Shown: in pieces, positions 13,325-27,261 of the stretch
Layout of the letters: each line of letters opens with the position of its first letter
Position numbering within the stretch: the stretch's first letter is position 1
Assembly: GCA_964019155.1 (NCBI GenBank)
Contig: OZ025240.1
Coordinates: 42,526,247 to 42,590,246, forward strand
DNA length: 64,000 nucleotides
DNA from: Osedax fenrisi
Taxonomy: Eukaryota > Annelida > Polychaeta > Sabellida > Siboglinidae
Direction of reading: 5' to 3'
Made by a program: the position numbers and the translations under genes
Notes under the pieces: generated by a model
The model's input: the letters and a program-made list of their open reading frames with translations, nothing else
Database searches by the model: none
Told to the model about the DNA's origin: nothing

Positions 13325-13594
13325 TATATACTCTATATTAAACTATAATAGTTTACTATACATTCCGATATTATTTTGATATAATAAGCGACTTCTATAG
13401 TTGAATTATGACATATTTAATATTTCCGGTAACCTAATATAATAGTATTAATACAATTGTTTGGCTATTCACTAAATAAGGCACATTTGAAATTTGTTAT
13501 TCACTAACCACAGCCTCGTGTGGTGTTAATGATTACTAATTAATAAAACGTGTGTGTTTGTATGTTTAAGATTCACATACAACTTATATGGTTA

Positions 13595-13690
13595 CTGATT
13601 ACGATTAAAAAGGACGATTTGAGTTTTTATAGGCTCACTTTGGGATGTAATGCCGCTAAAAAAACCAAATAGAACAAAACTTAACTAATC
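13595..13690. mobile_element. Fragment related to the 2.4-kb TTAA element
   Basis: GATTACGATTAAAAAGGACG matches the inverted-repeat end of the element at 2363-2599 and is followed by the shared module in reverse (TTTTATAGGCTCACTTTGGG, ATGTAATGCCGCTAAAAAAA). The other end is not seen. Confidence 0.55.
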
Positions 13691-13844
13691 AATCAACAAA
13701 TATAAATACATAATCACTATAATATCATCAGAAAGCTTAATTAATTACATAATTGTTAATGCCCGTTTCCAAATGTGGTGGTGGTTACTGAATAACAAAT
13801 GTTATATATTTAATGATTTCTCTATTCAATAGGCTATTGACAAT

Positions 13845-14061
13845 ATGGTATCTGGTTAAAAGTTTCGCGATTAATTAGCAATTTTAACGCCCGCATAATT
13901 GTTTATTCAAATTATTTAATTGATAATAGCGTATGTTTGTTTGTGAAAATATTAATATTTGTAGTTTTAATTATTTGCACTTGTTTAGTTTGGTTTGATT
14001 GAGTTTAGTTTTGACATTGTCAGGTTTTTTAGCTGCATTACATCCTGAGTGTGCCTATAAA

Positions 14062-14122
<61 letters not shown>

Positions 14123-14272
14123 AATGATAAGCCATACGCTAATTATAATCATTATAATTATAATAATGGCCAATCATACTCATGTAAAATCACTAATTCA
14201 AATAAACAAGTTTCAAATTGCGAAGAACACGCATTAATCGCGAACCATAATCCGACAATAGTATGGCTCGAT
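13845..14272. mobile_element. Inverted-repeat element, family of the 15.6-kb copy
   Basis: Ends contain TTTCGCGATTAATTAGCAAT ... AACGCCCGCATAATTGTTTA on the left and the inverted GCATTAATCGCGAACCATAA on the right. The subterminal GATAATAGCGTATG / CATACGCTAATTATAATC is also inverted. The middle carries the AGCTGCATTACATCC module and a (TA)n tract (14066-14119). Open frames reported here are TA-repeat artefacts. Confidence 0.7.
14066..14119. repeat. (TA)n microsatellite inside a MITE
   Basis: About 27 uninterrupted TA units directly after CCTATAAAACACA of the shared module. Confidence 0.95.
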
Positions 14273-14319
14273 TTCGTTTTTTAAGTCTCAGATCGACATA
14301 AATAACCAAAAGTCTCGTC

Positions 14320-14640
14320 TCGGCATCAAAAGCTCGCTATTCTTTACATCATTAGATGAAATTTACATTATTATCCACTCTATCGCGAATTTGGCGAAAA
14401 TAATTTTATTTAAATTGATGTAAATGTGAAATATATAAAAAGTAGTATTCAAATGTAATTTAAAAAAAAAAAATGTCGGCTCGGTTATGATTTTTAAAAG
14501 TATCAACTAGTCTCGGGCTCAGTAGGCTAGAATCTCGGTTCATTTTTTTTCTTCAGAAAATGAATGTCTCGGCATCAATATCGAAAAGTTACGGCTCGGC
14601 ATCAAATAACTCGGCATCATTTACATAACTAGTATGTACT
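14320..14640. repeat. Segment with repeated CTCGGCATCA motifs
   Basis: CTCGGCATCA or GCTCGGCATCA occurs at least four times together with related GTCTCG/GGCTCGG words. A more decayed relative (TGATGAAATCTCAGTATCAT, CAGTCTCACATCAAAAGC, ATATCGGATCAGCCCGATTT) lies at 16270-16650. These look like subterminal repeats of an unrecognised decayed mobile element; no inverted ends were found. Confidence 0.45.
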
Positions 14641-15006
14641 ACTTATTATGACTACTACTATTATTTAGTAATTCTTTATAATTATTAATAATTATAATGA
14701 ATTAGTAATTAAATTAATTTAATAAATTATAATTATTAAATAATATTTAATAAATGAATGTTTATAAATGAATTTGTATTTGTATGATAACATAAATAAT
14801 ATCTGGTAATATGTATTAAGTAGTTACGATTTATTTAAGAATATTATTATTTATCTATATAGAATATATTAAAAAAAATAATATAGTATTCACTATTAGA
14901 ATTAAAAAAACTATTAATTTTATTTAAATATTTCAAATATGTTATATTTTTAAATGTAGTTATATTTTTAGTCACTAGTTTATTTGTTAATTATAAATTT
15001 GTAAAT

Positions 15007-18000
15007 ATGCAAGAGCAAAAAGAATATATTGGGTCACTTTTACAGGGAATAGACAGGTATAATTGAAATAAGTATATGTAATATATATTTTAATATATAT
15101 AAATTAAAAAACAATATATACAATTAAGTATTTGCACAATATATTTAATATATTTTATGAGCGATAATTTATAATTTAAATTCATTATATTTTCAAAATT
15201 GTATTAATTTTAAGATTTAAAATTAATAAAAATACCAATAACTCTATAATTACTAGATACGTATTTTCAAAATAATGGCAATGTAGAAATATGTTATATT
15301 TAATTCATATACTCAATATATTGTTGTATATTTATGTAATCATGGGTGATACACGAGATTGTATAATAATTTATATTATATAATTAAAATAGAAATATAT
15401 AAATTATAGCTTATATATTTTGATAAAGTTATACACTATTTAAATATTAAATTAATAAATATATTTTATAATTCTTAATAAATTGTATATATAGATATTA
15501 TGTTAATATAATATTATGTTATCATATGGTGAATATATATATCATTAGTAATGATTCATTACATATGGAGTCCGTTTGTTTTGAATACGATTATCATTGC
15601 TAACTTGGATTATGGTCAAAAGCTTCGCGAATTGAACGCCCGCAAACTAGTTTATTCGAATTAGTGATTTCACAATAGCTTATGATTGGCCATTATAATT
15701 AGGTTATGTATATTTATAGACTATCATACAGGCAACGGCTTATCATTACCATATATTTATATATGTGTGTATTTTATAGTCTCACTCGGGATGTAATGCA
15801 GCTAAAAAAAGCTAGCAATATTAAAACTAAACCCAACCAAACCAAACCAAACAAGCGAAAATAACTAAAACTAAAAATATTAATGTTTTTCCACACAATC
15901 ATACGCTATTATAAATTCACTAATTCGAATAAACAATTTTGCGGGCGTTCAAATCGCGCATCAATCGCGAAGATTTTGACCATGTACCGCTAACTTTAAC
16001 GTATTCATTGTATGAGTATACATTATACTCATAACAGTACTATACTACTATTATATTTGTAATAGGTATATACTTATTCATAATATACTATTATAGTAAC
16101 TATATAATATAGTCTATATTATAATGTTAAAATCAATAATTTAATAAAGTTTTACTTTTTAAATAATACTATAAATAATTCAACTATATACGGCGCTAAG
16201 TATATTGGAATATAGTAAAGGAGTATAGTTTAATATGGAGTATCAATATATAAAAGTTTATTAGTGATTTAAATGATGCTCACATATAAAGTATTGATGA
16301 AATCTCAGTATCATTAATAAAAGTATCGCTGCAGTCTCACATCAAAAGCATAAGTCTATATATCTACCTATTTCTTCATTAGTATACAATAATATGTAAA
16401 GGATAATTTGAATGATAGTAAGTTATTATTAGTAACTAATGGCTATTTTCATAGATTATAAGAAACACTTTAAACTATTATAGATATAAATTATGATTGT
16501 ATATGAACTTATATAGCAATATTTCGACTCATTTATGATTTGTAAAAATATCGGATCAGCCCGATTTCTTTAGACAAGAGTCTCTATTTAGTTCAGGCTA
16601 GTTTTTTTTGCTGTATATGAAATAGTCAGCTCTGCATCAATAAATATTAACTAAAACCGCGGATATTTTAAATTTGATTCAGTAAACCATATGATTACCA
16701 TTTTATATACACTGCGTTACTATTAGTTACACATATTTAAACAATATATAATATATGCTATCCTAAATTATATTAAGTGATATTTTATATATTTATTTTA
16801 TACTTTTAAATTATCTTGATTATATATTAACTAATAAATATTATCATTTAAATAATTAATTTTATATATAGATAGATAATTATAATAATATTAAAATATA
16901 ATCTATATGTATTATATCAAAAGGAATTAAACCACAAAAAGGACCATGCAAGTGAATTACATAAAATATGTATGAGCCATAATACTATCTTAAATATATA
17001 TTATTTAAGTGTGGCCTATATAAATATTCTATTGTTAATCCATATGAAAAATAAAAATCAATAATTTATCGTGATTGGGATCTATGGCTATATAAAATAA
17101 ATGTTACTATATACCTATAAATAGTATTCATTTAATATGATTATCTGTCATATAATAAATGATTATCTGATCTAAATATGTATATAGAATCATTATAATT
17201 GCATAATATCATATGCCTAATTATTAGCCCTAATATAAGTGGAACTGAGTTTGAAAAATATAACGGAATTTATCAATAGTTTAATATAAATATCATTACA
17301 ATTATTTTATTTACTCTTATACTAAAAGTTATATTAGTTTAATACTATGTTTACTAAGAATTACTTAGTTATATAAATAGTTATAATAAAATCTACAAGT
17401 TTTATTATAAAAATGTCTATTAAAATTAGAACAGATCTGTTACATCTGTAAATCTATACCAAATTAAAGTATTGCATTTTTACACATGAATAAGTACACC
17501 CTAAAAGTGTCATACTTTTGTATATAAATGTAAATTTTTTATAAAATATTTATATATTTAATTGAATATAATAAAAAAAATAAATACATAAAATAGTATC
17601 TATAGATATAATCAATCACATCTATAGATATAATAAATCACATATTTATTTAGAGAAATGTAAAAATGGAAATAATATAATTTTTAATATAATTTTTTTC
17701 GTATGACTAAAGTTATAATAATGCACTCCCACTATTAATTAAAATCAATTTATTATAATAATTATCTTATCATTTTGTTACTCATATATATATTTATTAA
17801 ATTAGATACAATCCAGAAAATCTGTCAAAATTAGAAAAATATGTCGAATACCAAGCTGAAAATAAATTTTCAGATTTAGAAGCTAATCTTGCAGTTCTAA
17901 AATTGTTAGTTATATATTTATTTATAATGTATATTTATGTTTAGTATTATTTATTTATGTTATTAATATTAAAAATATTTAATTAGTTAGATTCTATACA

Positions 18001-18461
18001 CTTAAAAATATAAAATATATAAGAATATAAATTTGATATTTAAAATATTATAATATTGATATGTATTTTTATAAAACTCCATTAAGTTGTGGCCATAATT
18101 ATAAATATTCACTTGAAAAACTTCATTTATGAATATTCGTAAATACAAAATATTTGATATATAAAAAGCATGATTATTATTAGCAAATAGTGTGGAATAA
18201 CCGCCTCACATGTGGCCTCAGCTTCAGAACTGAAATAATTGTTTATGTATACACTTTTTCATTAAAAGTCATACATTTAATTATCCTATTAATTATATAC
18301 GATTAATATAAAGGACAAATATTTGAAGTTTTTAATTATTGATTTCATTGTAAGGTGTAATCAGATAAGTGCTTGAAAGAGGGCAATGTAAAATAATTTA
18401 TAAATGCTTAACAAATTCTTATGATGACTAGTAATTTCGTATTATAATGCATAAGTAAAAC

Positions 18462-18502
<41 letters not shown>

Positions 18503-21500
18503 CGTATATCAATAACTACATATATCATAGATGTGCACTGAATGCATTTAAATTGTATGCTATACGTTATGTGTATATTATAATATAATCATATATTTTA
18601 TTCTATATAAATTAATATATATATATATATAAATTAATTACGTATACTATACTATATATATAATACACACATGATATATATTAATTTAGTTAGAATAAAA
18701 TATATGTGTACTATTATTAATATTCTATTAATATACACATAACGTATAGCATACAATGCAAATACATTCATTCAGTGTATATCTATTATATATGTAGGTA
18801 TTGATATATGCATATATATATATATATATATATTTTACTTATGCGTTCTAACACGAAATTACTAGTCACCCTAATTTTATTTTTATAAACTTAATAAACA
18901 ATGCATGATTTCATCGAATAGCTATGGTGTAATCTTTAATGTTTTATAATCAACATAATGCACAGCCATGTCTAGAACTAATACTGACATGTGACTAATG
19001 TAAATAGTAACTGAATAGTGAGTATTTATGAAGTAAATTTAATGCATTTATAATCAGATCATAGAAATTTAATTATTCAAATAACTAAATTTATAATTAA
19101 GAATACATTTTTTTAATAATAATTGTTAATTAAAGCTATTTATCTATGACTATATATGACTAATATTTTTATTTACAGATATCAATTTAATCCAATATAT
19201 ACAAAGAAACCAATCATCAACTTGATAGTTTTAATATCTATGACTCAAATGCCATCATCGGACTTCTTACTCTGTAAAGCACTAATTGATTATAACCTGG
19301 TTTTTATCTTAAATAATTAGTTTATATCAATTTTAGTTATTATATATTTTCAATTATTTTGTATAATAAATGTAAATTATATAAAATATAATATCTTAAA
19401 AATGATGTTTAAATTGTATTTCTATATGAATATTAACACAACAATAGTGCATTTAAATTTTTTTAAATTCAAAATTCATTTTAAAATTTTGAAATTAATT
19501 TTTTTGTAATTTATTAATGTTAAAAATATTAATATAAATATATATATAGTAGATTACCAATAGTTTGATATTTACAGGATTATATTTTGATGATGACTAG
19601 TATAATGGTTAATTCAGAGAGATATTATATTTGTGATATTTGTTTGTGATAATATTGTGATCTGAGATGGTAATACTTATTGATGATATCAACAATACTT
19701 TGTAACTCGGGGTTTACTTTAATATTAATGTAACTGCTGTATTGTATATTCTATGATCATAATTATAATAAATTAAAAAATATATAATATTTTTTTAATA
19801 AAAATTAGTATGTATTGTTAGTTGTATTTAGTTACTATTAACACATTTATTAAACATATTAACATATAATTGATATGAAAAATACAATTTGGATCATTTA
19901 TATTATGCGTGATTAATAATCACTGATTATATATTTAATCTACTAATTAAAAATAGCTTTATAATAATATTCTATAATAATTGTAATATAACATATAATT
20001 TACAGAATGATATTAGTTAAGTTTCGATCAAACAATGCATAAATGCATTGGTTAATTTTCTAATTCAAAAATATATTTGCATTATTAATGAAAGTTTTAG
20101 TTTCGAATATACTCGATACAGTAGTAAATAAATTTGATATTTGTGTATAAATTTGTTAATTTTTAAATAATCCTAACTTTTACAAGTAAATGCAACGAAT
20201 GGCTGACAAATGGCTCAATACAATTACATATATAGCCTTAATATTTTATATTTATATATATATATATTTATTATATATTGTATAATATTATTTAACAATA
20301 CAACAGTATGACGTTAACAAAGTCCAGGATGATCTAGTTGTTATTATGAATTTAGCTACATATTTGGATACATGTAATTTCAAGAAATTCTGGGTAACTA
20401 TTATAATCTAACATGTATTAATCATATTTTAACCTTAAATATATTCATTCTTAAAAAGGCATTTGTATTTTATATAATGTAATTAACCTATTAATTTTCA
20501 TAATATAAAACTTAATTATTGTATTTAATGTAAATAGGATGAATTAGAAAAGAATCCTCGAATTCATCAACAAGTGAAAGATTATGTTTCTTCTATAAAA
20601 GCATGTTAGTATAAGTTTTTGTTATTAGTTAATATTATATATTGTTATATGTTATATAATATATATTGAGATTATTCATCATCAATTATATTATATCTTT
20701 ATTATGATCTATATAATCAAATTTGATATAATTTGATTTAATCAAATAAATATCATTTATAACATTTTGTATGTATTTTTATTTGAAAATTGTTTTCTAA
20801 AATCTCTAAAATAATTAGATTTCTCGGGTTGTTAATTTTATATGTAAAATATAAAATATTTTAATATTGATTTTCTCTAGAATTTTAAAGGTATTAAGAA
20901 AGTGTACATTTTATATGTTTTATATACATATAATATTGATTGAATTCCATCATTTTATTGTAATATATGCTAATTTATTATTGATTTTATTAATAAATAT
21001 TAATTTCCTTTTTGAAGAGTAATTGTTTGAAAAATATTTTTTTTAAATATACTTTAGAATTAAATATTAAAAATAAAATCTGTAATTGTAATATATTGAA
21101 AAAATCATTACAATGGGATAATTATTGGGAGATTATCGAATATGGCCTATGTTTATTTTGATTACGAATTCTGAGGTAAAATATTTTACATGTATTGCAA
21201 TATAATTTAAAATTATAATAAAGGCTAATTTATATATATCCTATAATATATCCTACATTTTCATTAATTATATTAGTTTACAATGTATACTAGTGTGTCA
21301 ACTGCTAAAACGAGTATTTTAAATTTGACCTATAAATCTTAATAAAAATAAATGTGGGCCTCATTCAATACATATCCATTATTGAACTTAATTTACCTAC
21401 AAATAAGTAGATAATATATTAATATTTTTATTTGTATTTGCCTGTTATATTTTGCGTATTTTTAAATACAGCATCAAATACACTCTACAAATATTTAATT

Positions 21501-21518
21501 ATTAATTATATAGAATCA

Positions 21519-21566
<48 letters not shown>

Positions 21567-24057
21567 ATGAATAATAATATATTAAAATTGAAACAATCAT
21601 TAACAAAATGTCTAAAATTATTTGTTTTTAACATATTTTTAACATGTTAAAATGAAACTCTATGTTGATAAAATATGGGTTTACAAAAGGGTTATTCACT
21701 ATAAATAACAAACATGTATTGCTTTAGTTGTTAGAAAATTGTAATATATTAAATATATATATACTATTGATATCATATTTTACAGTTATATGTAAGATAC
21801 TGAACAATACTTTCCTGCACATACATGCTGATGACCTTACAAAGTTCCTGGGAAATGTCTCAGGTTATTATTTATTCTTTATTACTAACATTATAGTTTT
21901 ATCATATTAAATATTTATATTAATATTATTTTTAATTATAATAATAAAGTTATTATAATATTACTAACCTTTCATTATATATGCTAACTTATTTAGTTTT
22001 GTTATTATTTATTTAATATATCAATTATATATATATAATATTAAGTATAAATATCATAATAATATTGATAAGTATTTAAATATGTGTATCCTTTTAAATG
22101 TTACAATCTGACATAACATGTACATGTAAATAAAAGATAGGTGGTATGTATTGAGAGCTAATATGTATTGAATATTGTCAACATTATGTGACCTTTTTAA
22201 ACGCCTGGAATAATTTTTATAAAATGTAATTTATATATGTAATGAGTATTTGAAAGGAAATTAAAATTACTACATATATATATAATAGAAAATATTCACA
22301 AGATATAATGGATATATAAATCCCTTTTATATATCTAATAACCAGGGTTCGGAAAAAATCTGATTTATCACCTTAATAATAAGGACATTTTACCAAGTGT
22401 TTACAAAGTAAATAATTAAACAAAAATGATCATAATCTTGGGTAAACTTCTATGACTCAAGTAACGTAGTAGAATTAATGAATATGCCATTTTTAATCTC
22501 ACAAATTGACCATGTAAACATGACTTAAGTATATATTTACTTAATATTTTATCAAATTCACTAATAATAAATTTATATAATATAATAAAAAAAACAATTC
22601 GTTTCTAATATTAATTTTTATATATATATTACATATATATTATTTAAATATCAGGTTTTACATTGAATAGATGGTTGTATATCATATTGGTATATATATA
22701 ATATAAAAATTATGTATATTATATACATTTCTATTAGCAATTAATATGATGGATAATTAAGAATTATTAAACCTATTTTGAGTTATACAATGAACATAAA
22801 TTATATAAATAATTATTATAAATTGAATACAAATATACATTTATTTTAGATATATTACTAATTCATCTTTATAGTTTATTTAAATTAATTCTAATAATAA
22901 TCGAGTAAATGATTTTAATTTTATTCTTAAAATTTCTAATTATTTATATCTAATTTTAATAATGTTTGACTTAACTTTGATTTACATTTATCCAAATATT
23001 CCTTCATTGTAAATTTAAATGATAAATATTTATATTTTTATTGAATATTTTATATACTCCAATGTATTAATATTATATATTAATATTATGTACATTAATT
23101 ATATATTACAATTTTTATTATGATTTAATAATTTATATTCTATTTTTAAATTTAATAATTATTTGTACCATTATTAACTTTAATAATTAATTATATTTCA
23201 ATAATTTTTGTACATTCTTTAATATATTAATTATTGTAATAATATATTTAGATAACTTACAATTCAATATATTTATCACTTCTTTTCATGTTTTTTGAAT
23301 ACATTAATAATATATAGATAAAGAGCTTAAAGAATTAATTGCCGAAAACCAATGGAAAAGACATTCTGGAGGAGAAATATTCATTAGGAATCAAGATCAT
23401 ATACTTAAAACCAAAAATATCAAAGAATCAATTGCCTTTGAAAGTTTGTACAAGTATAATTATATATATATAGTGTAAAACTTTATTAGTTAACAATTAA
23501 TATATATCGATATGTTTTAAATCGTATCAATGTATGGTTATTTTCTCTTCATATATTGATATAAATTCATTATTTTTTAGTATATTGTTCTCAATATTGA
23601 CAATGTGATATTCAAATTAAATATTGTTAAAATACATTTATAAATAATATTTTACTATAATTAATTTGTATTGAATAGTTTAATTATTCAATATATTACT
23701 TTTAATTCTTTTATTCATATTACTTTTTAATGTAATTTATTTTTAACTTAGTATTCAACCTCAACCTCCTTATAAGTAGACTAAATATCCAAAATATGTA
23801 AATTTTTTAGTTATTTTTAATTATCAAATTATAGAACTTTATATTATTAGAACTATATATTTTTAGAACTATTAGAACTATACATTTTTTAGTTATTTTT
23901 AATTATCAAATTATAGAACTTTATATTATTAGAACTATATATTTATATATAAGTATTATATTTTAAATACTTTACTCTAATTAATTTAATTATGAATACA
24001 TTTTATATTATAGATGTTGCAGAAATTATGGGAAATGGATTAAATGTATGCAAATAA
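15007..24057 (+). CDS. EIF3K: Eukaryotic translation initiation factor 3 subunit K, complete eight-exon gene
   Basis: eIF3k is a small HAM/PCI-type subunit at the periphery of the eIF3 complex, which acts with the 40S ribosome in translation initiation. Exons: 15007-15056, 17806-17904, 19179-19299, 20307-20393, 20538-20604, 21786-21863, 23318-23443 and 24014-24057; all junctions are GT-AG and in phase, giving 223 residues (human 218). Matches to the human protein: GIDRYNPENLSKLEKYVEYQ (human GIDRYNPENLATLERYVETQ), DLEANLAVLKLYQFNP, LCKALID, FKKFWDELEKNPRIHQQV, FICKILNNTFLHIHADDLTK, QWKRHSGGEIFI, KNIKESIAFENVAEIM. The start is chosen because MQEQKEYIGSLLQGIDR aligns with the human start region. 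The exon 3 donor (CTG|GTTTTT) is weak but is the only one that keeps frame. The gene looks intact. Introns total over 8 kb and carry mobile-element remains. Confidence 0.96.
15612..15983. mobile_element. Inverted-repeat element in eIF3k intron 1
   Basis: Ends ATGGTCAAAAGCTTCGCGAA and TTCGCGAAGATTTTGACCAT are inverted copies, extended by GAACGCCCGCAAACTAGTTT / TTTTGCGGGCGTTC and by TATTCGAATTAGTGA / TCACTAATTCGAATA, so the inverted repeat reaches about 80 bp. The inside carries the shared module in reverse (TATAGTCTCACTCGGGATGT, AATGCAGCTAAAAAAA) and CAACCAAACCAAACCAAAC. Same family as 13845-14272. Confidence 0.8.
17595..17650. repeat. Short tandem duplication in eIF3k intron 1
   Basis: ATCTATAGATATAAT(C/A)AATC occurs twice in direct repeat. 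Confidence 0.7.
18400..18910. repeat. Long imperfect palindrome in eIF3k intron 2
   Basis: Left-arm words GACTAGTAATTTCGTATTAT, AATGCATAAGTAAAACATAT and TATGCTATACGTTATGTGTA return inverted on the right as TACACATAACGTATAGCATA, ATTTTACTTATGCGTT and ACACGAAATTACTAGTC. The arms are about 200 bp and meet in (TA)-rich sequence near 18640. This is probably a degraded inverted-repeat element; no target duplication is clear. Confidence 0.75.
23803..23945. repeat. Tandem duplication, 82-bp period, eIF3k intron 7
   Basis: The unit beginning TTTTTTAGTTATTTTTAATT and containing AACTTTATATTATTAGAAC occurs at 23803 and again at 23885, nearly identical. Confidence 0.9.
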
Positions 24058-24147
24058 ATTAATTATTGATTTTATTGATTTAATTTATATAAATGTTGTT
24101 ATTGTAATGATATATAATTAATATATCTTATAAATATTTTAATATTT

Positions 24148-24153
24148 AATAAA
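24148..24153 (+). terminator. Candidate polyadenylation signal of eIF3k
   Basis: AATAAA 91 bases after the eIF3k stop codon. It is a plausible 3' end by position; the hexamer is frequent by chance here. Confidence 0.45.
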
Positions 24154-24427
24154 AAATGTTATTTATATAAATGATATTTATTAGTTACTTATATATATAT
24201 AATGTTAATTATTAATATATTAATATATTTATTTATTTTAATATAATAATATAAACAATTTATTGAATATTATTTATTTATGCAAACAAATTTAACATAA
24301 TACAAATTTGTCACAATTTTATATAAATAAAATAATATATTCTATGATATAAAATTTAAGGAAAATTAAGTTTCTTTAAAACTATATAATTAATACTACT
24401 AATGTTAATTAATGATATAACTATAAC

Positions 24428-24855
24428 CAAATGGAGACACTCAAAGATATAACACTCCCTATCTATGGGATTAATTAATAGTATTCCATTCCACTGCTGG
24501 CAGTATTATCAAAATAACTGAAATAAATTAGGTTTTATGTGGTTTATATACAATAATGTGTTCATTTTTCTATTAAATTACATGCAATATAAATTAGCTT
24601 TTACTCACATAGATATATATAGTATTTAAAATCAATATATCATATTGCTTTGTTATATATTAGTAAATAACACTTAGTTTTCATCATATAAATAATAATT
24701 TAAAATATTAGTTTATACTTTAAAAATGTATAGTTTGATATGAATTTATATTATAAACAACACATATCCGAAATTTCAATCTAGGTTCATATTTGGTGTA
24801 AACAAATAAATTACACAATTTCGCATGTGTTATTCTTTCCTTAGAAAAATATTTT
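24428..24855. mobile_element. Complete MITE with 7-bp target duplication CTATAAC
   Basis: Left end CAAATGGAGACACTCAAAGA-TATAACACTCCCT; right end GTGTTATTCTTTCCTTAGAA-AAATATTTT. CTATAAC lies outside both ends (24421-24427 and 24856-24862), a perfect 7-bp duplication. 428 bp, non-coding, same family as 12882-13324 and 32206-32658. It inserted just downstream of the eIF3k gene. Confidence 0.85.
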
Positions 24856-24862
24856 CTATAAC

Positions 24863-27261
24863 ATTGCAATAATAAATATAATATATCATGGCATCTTTAG
24901 GATACATCCATTCAATTTTAAGTTGTTTATAATATATTTAAAATTATGTAAACAAATATATTCCCAAGTAAGATATAACTTATAAAAAGTGAATAATTTA
25001 AACTGTTTTTTTTTTAATTTAAACTGAAATTTGTACTGTATATGTAAAACATATAATACTATGTGAATAACTAATTGTGTAAAATTATTATTTATATTTC
25101 TTTATATTTACAAATAGATCATGATAAACATAACTTATTTATTATAAAAACATATAACAATTATTTTTAAACTGTTTTTTTTCATACTTTTAAATTAATT
25201 ATATTTAAAATAGCTATCTAAATGAATTAGGATAGTATCTAGTGAATAACAAAAAAAGTATTTAATTATCTCTATTATTTTTATATCCTTAGCGTTTTCG
25301 TCATAAGAGAGAACTATAAATAGCATTGTGTACACGAACCTACCATTTAAACACATCAAAATTATAATAAATAGTCATGTAAATATATATTATTAAACAT
25401 AATATATTACTAATACTAAAACTCATTATTTTCCACAAATACATAATATATAAAAAATAATTAATAATTACTTCAAATTATGAATACAATATCAAATTAT
25501 TTAATGATTAGTTGATTTCAAAAATATTTTCTTATTTTATCTCAACCCTTTAAGCAAATGTATATAAACAACATAAATATCATATGTAATTAATTAATTT
25601 AATTAATAAATATATTTAAAAAACTATTCAATTTAATTGGATGGAATTAAAAAAATCGGACCCTATTTTTACCTATATTTTAATATCCAGATAAAGGCTT
25701 CTTAAAATTATTATAATTTGTTTAACAACTTGCCAGCTATTTAATAAATGTTCAAAAAATGAAAAATTTTAGGCGGAGTAAATATCAGGCATTTTCAATT
25801 TAATAAATATGGTTTCTCACACTTCATAATTATATTTTTTTTAAATTTATATATTTAAATAAATATCAATATATAAATAAATTGTTTAATTAATTTTAAA
25901 TAAGATTATTTAATATTAAATAAAATTTGTATATATAATATACAATTTATTGAACACAAAATCATACCCTCTTATAAAATTAATTACATATAATGATAAT
26001 AAATTCAGATATTTTATAATCATATTAGTAGGTCCTAAATCTTATATATTATATTTTATGCAATTAACGAATATAAACATGTTTCAGTATGGGTTGTTTT
26101 AAATAGAATAAATCCAAGGAATAAATATTTACTCTGGTGAATTATTGAATATTTATTTGCACAATAAATTAGTTATAAACTACTTATTATGTTATCCTAC
26201 TGTAGTATTTAATTTGAGGAATATTTTTAATATATAAACAAATTAAATATTTTAAATAATTTATATTTTCATAATCTATAAAATAGCAAATCAATATCTA
26301 TACATATATAGATTAGCTTAGGTGATATCTTAATGTGAAAACCAGTTTGTTGAATTTACATTTATAGAGATAAGGAATGCATTGCAGTGTTTATTGAATA
26401 TTTCTAAAAAAACTGATGAATTCAAATAATGTTTGTTATATCGGATATTTAACTAATTATCTATTGTGATATTCCCTTAACAAGATTTGTATATATATAT
26501 ATATGAAGAGGTCAAACATGTTATGGTATCAGCAAAATATGGATCTAGTTTATTCCAAGTAGGTTCCTATACATATAGATATCATATAACTGTTGGAATA
26601 TTGTATTTACCTGATAGCTTGTCTACTTAATTTGTGAATTAATAACTAATTGATTATATAAATATTATCTAACAATTAAAATGTATGAATCATATAAACT
26701 TAATAATATATTGTAAATATTCATATTTATCATTATATAATTATATTTTATTATTACATTTATCTACATACACAGTAAATAATACATTTTAATTAAATCT
26801 AGAATGTATGGAGAAAAATAATATACAGTTTTATTGAATATTCTATTTGTAATGTAAATTGTAATGTAATATGTGTACAGATAAATATAAATATATTTAC
26901 ATAAATACATATAAGAATTAAATATCATATCAACAACATTTGTTAACTTTTCACATATTTATATATATACATTTTTCAATATATTTATAAAATATACCAT
27001 ATAAAGTATCTTATTTACATTTGACTCAATATTAGTATCTTTATAGTTATAAATAACAATATTTATAGCTAATGATATACATATTTATATAATATAAATA
27101 CTACTCGTATTTATTTCAAATATGAATATAAAATCTGTAATTTAAATATAAATCATTAATAATAATCAATGTTTGTATTGTATGTAAATTCTATTACACA
27201 TTATAAATTAGATCACTGCATTCAATAGAGTTATCTATACTATTAACGTCATGTTCAATTC
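24863..27261. other. Intergenic AT-rich stretch, nothing recognised
   Basis: Low-complexity A/T sequence with a few longer homopolymer runs. I see no coding exon, RNA gene or paired inverted repeat. Confidence 0.5.
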
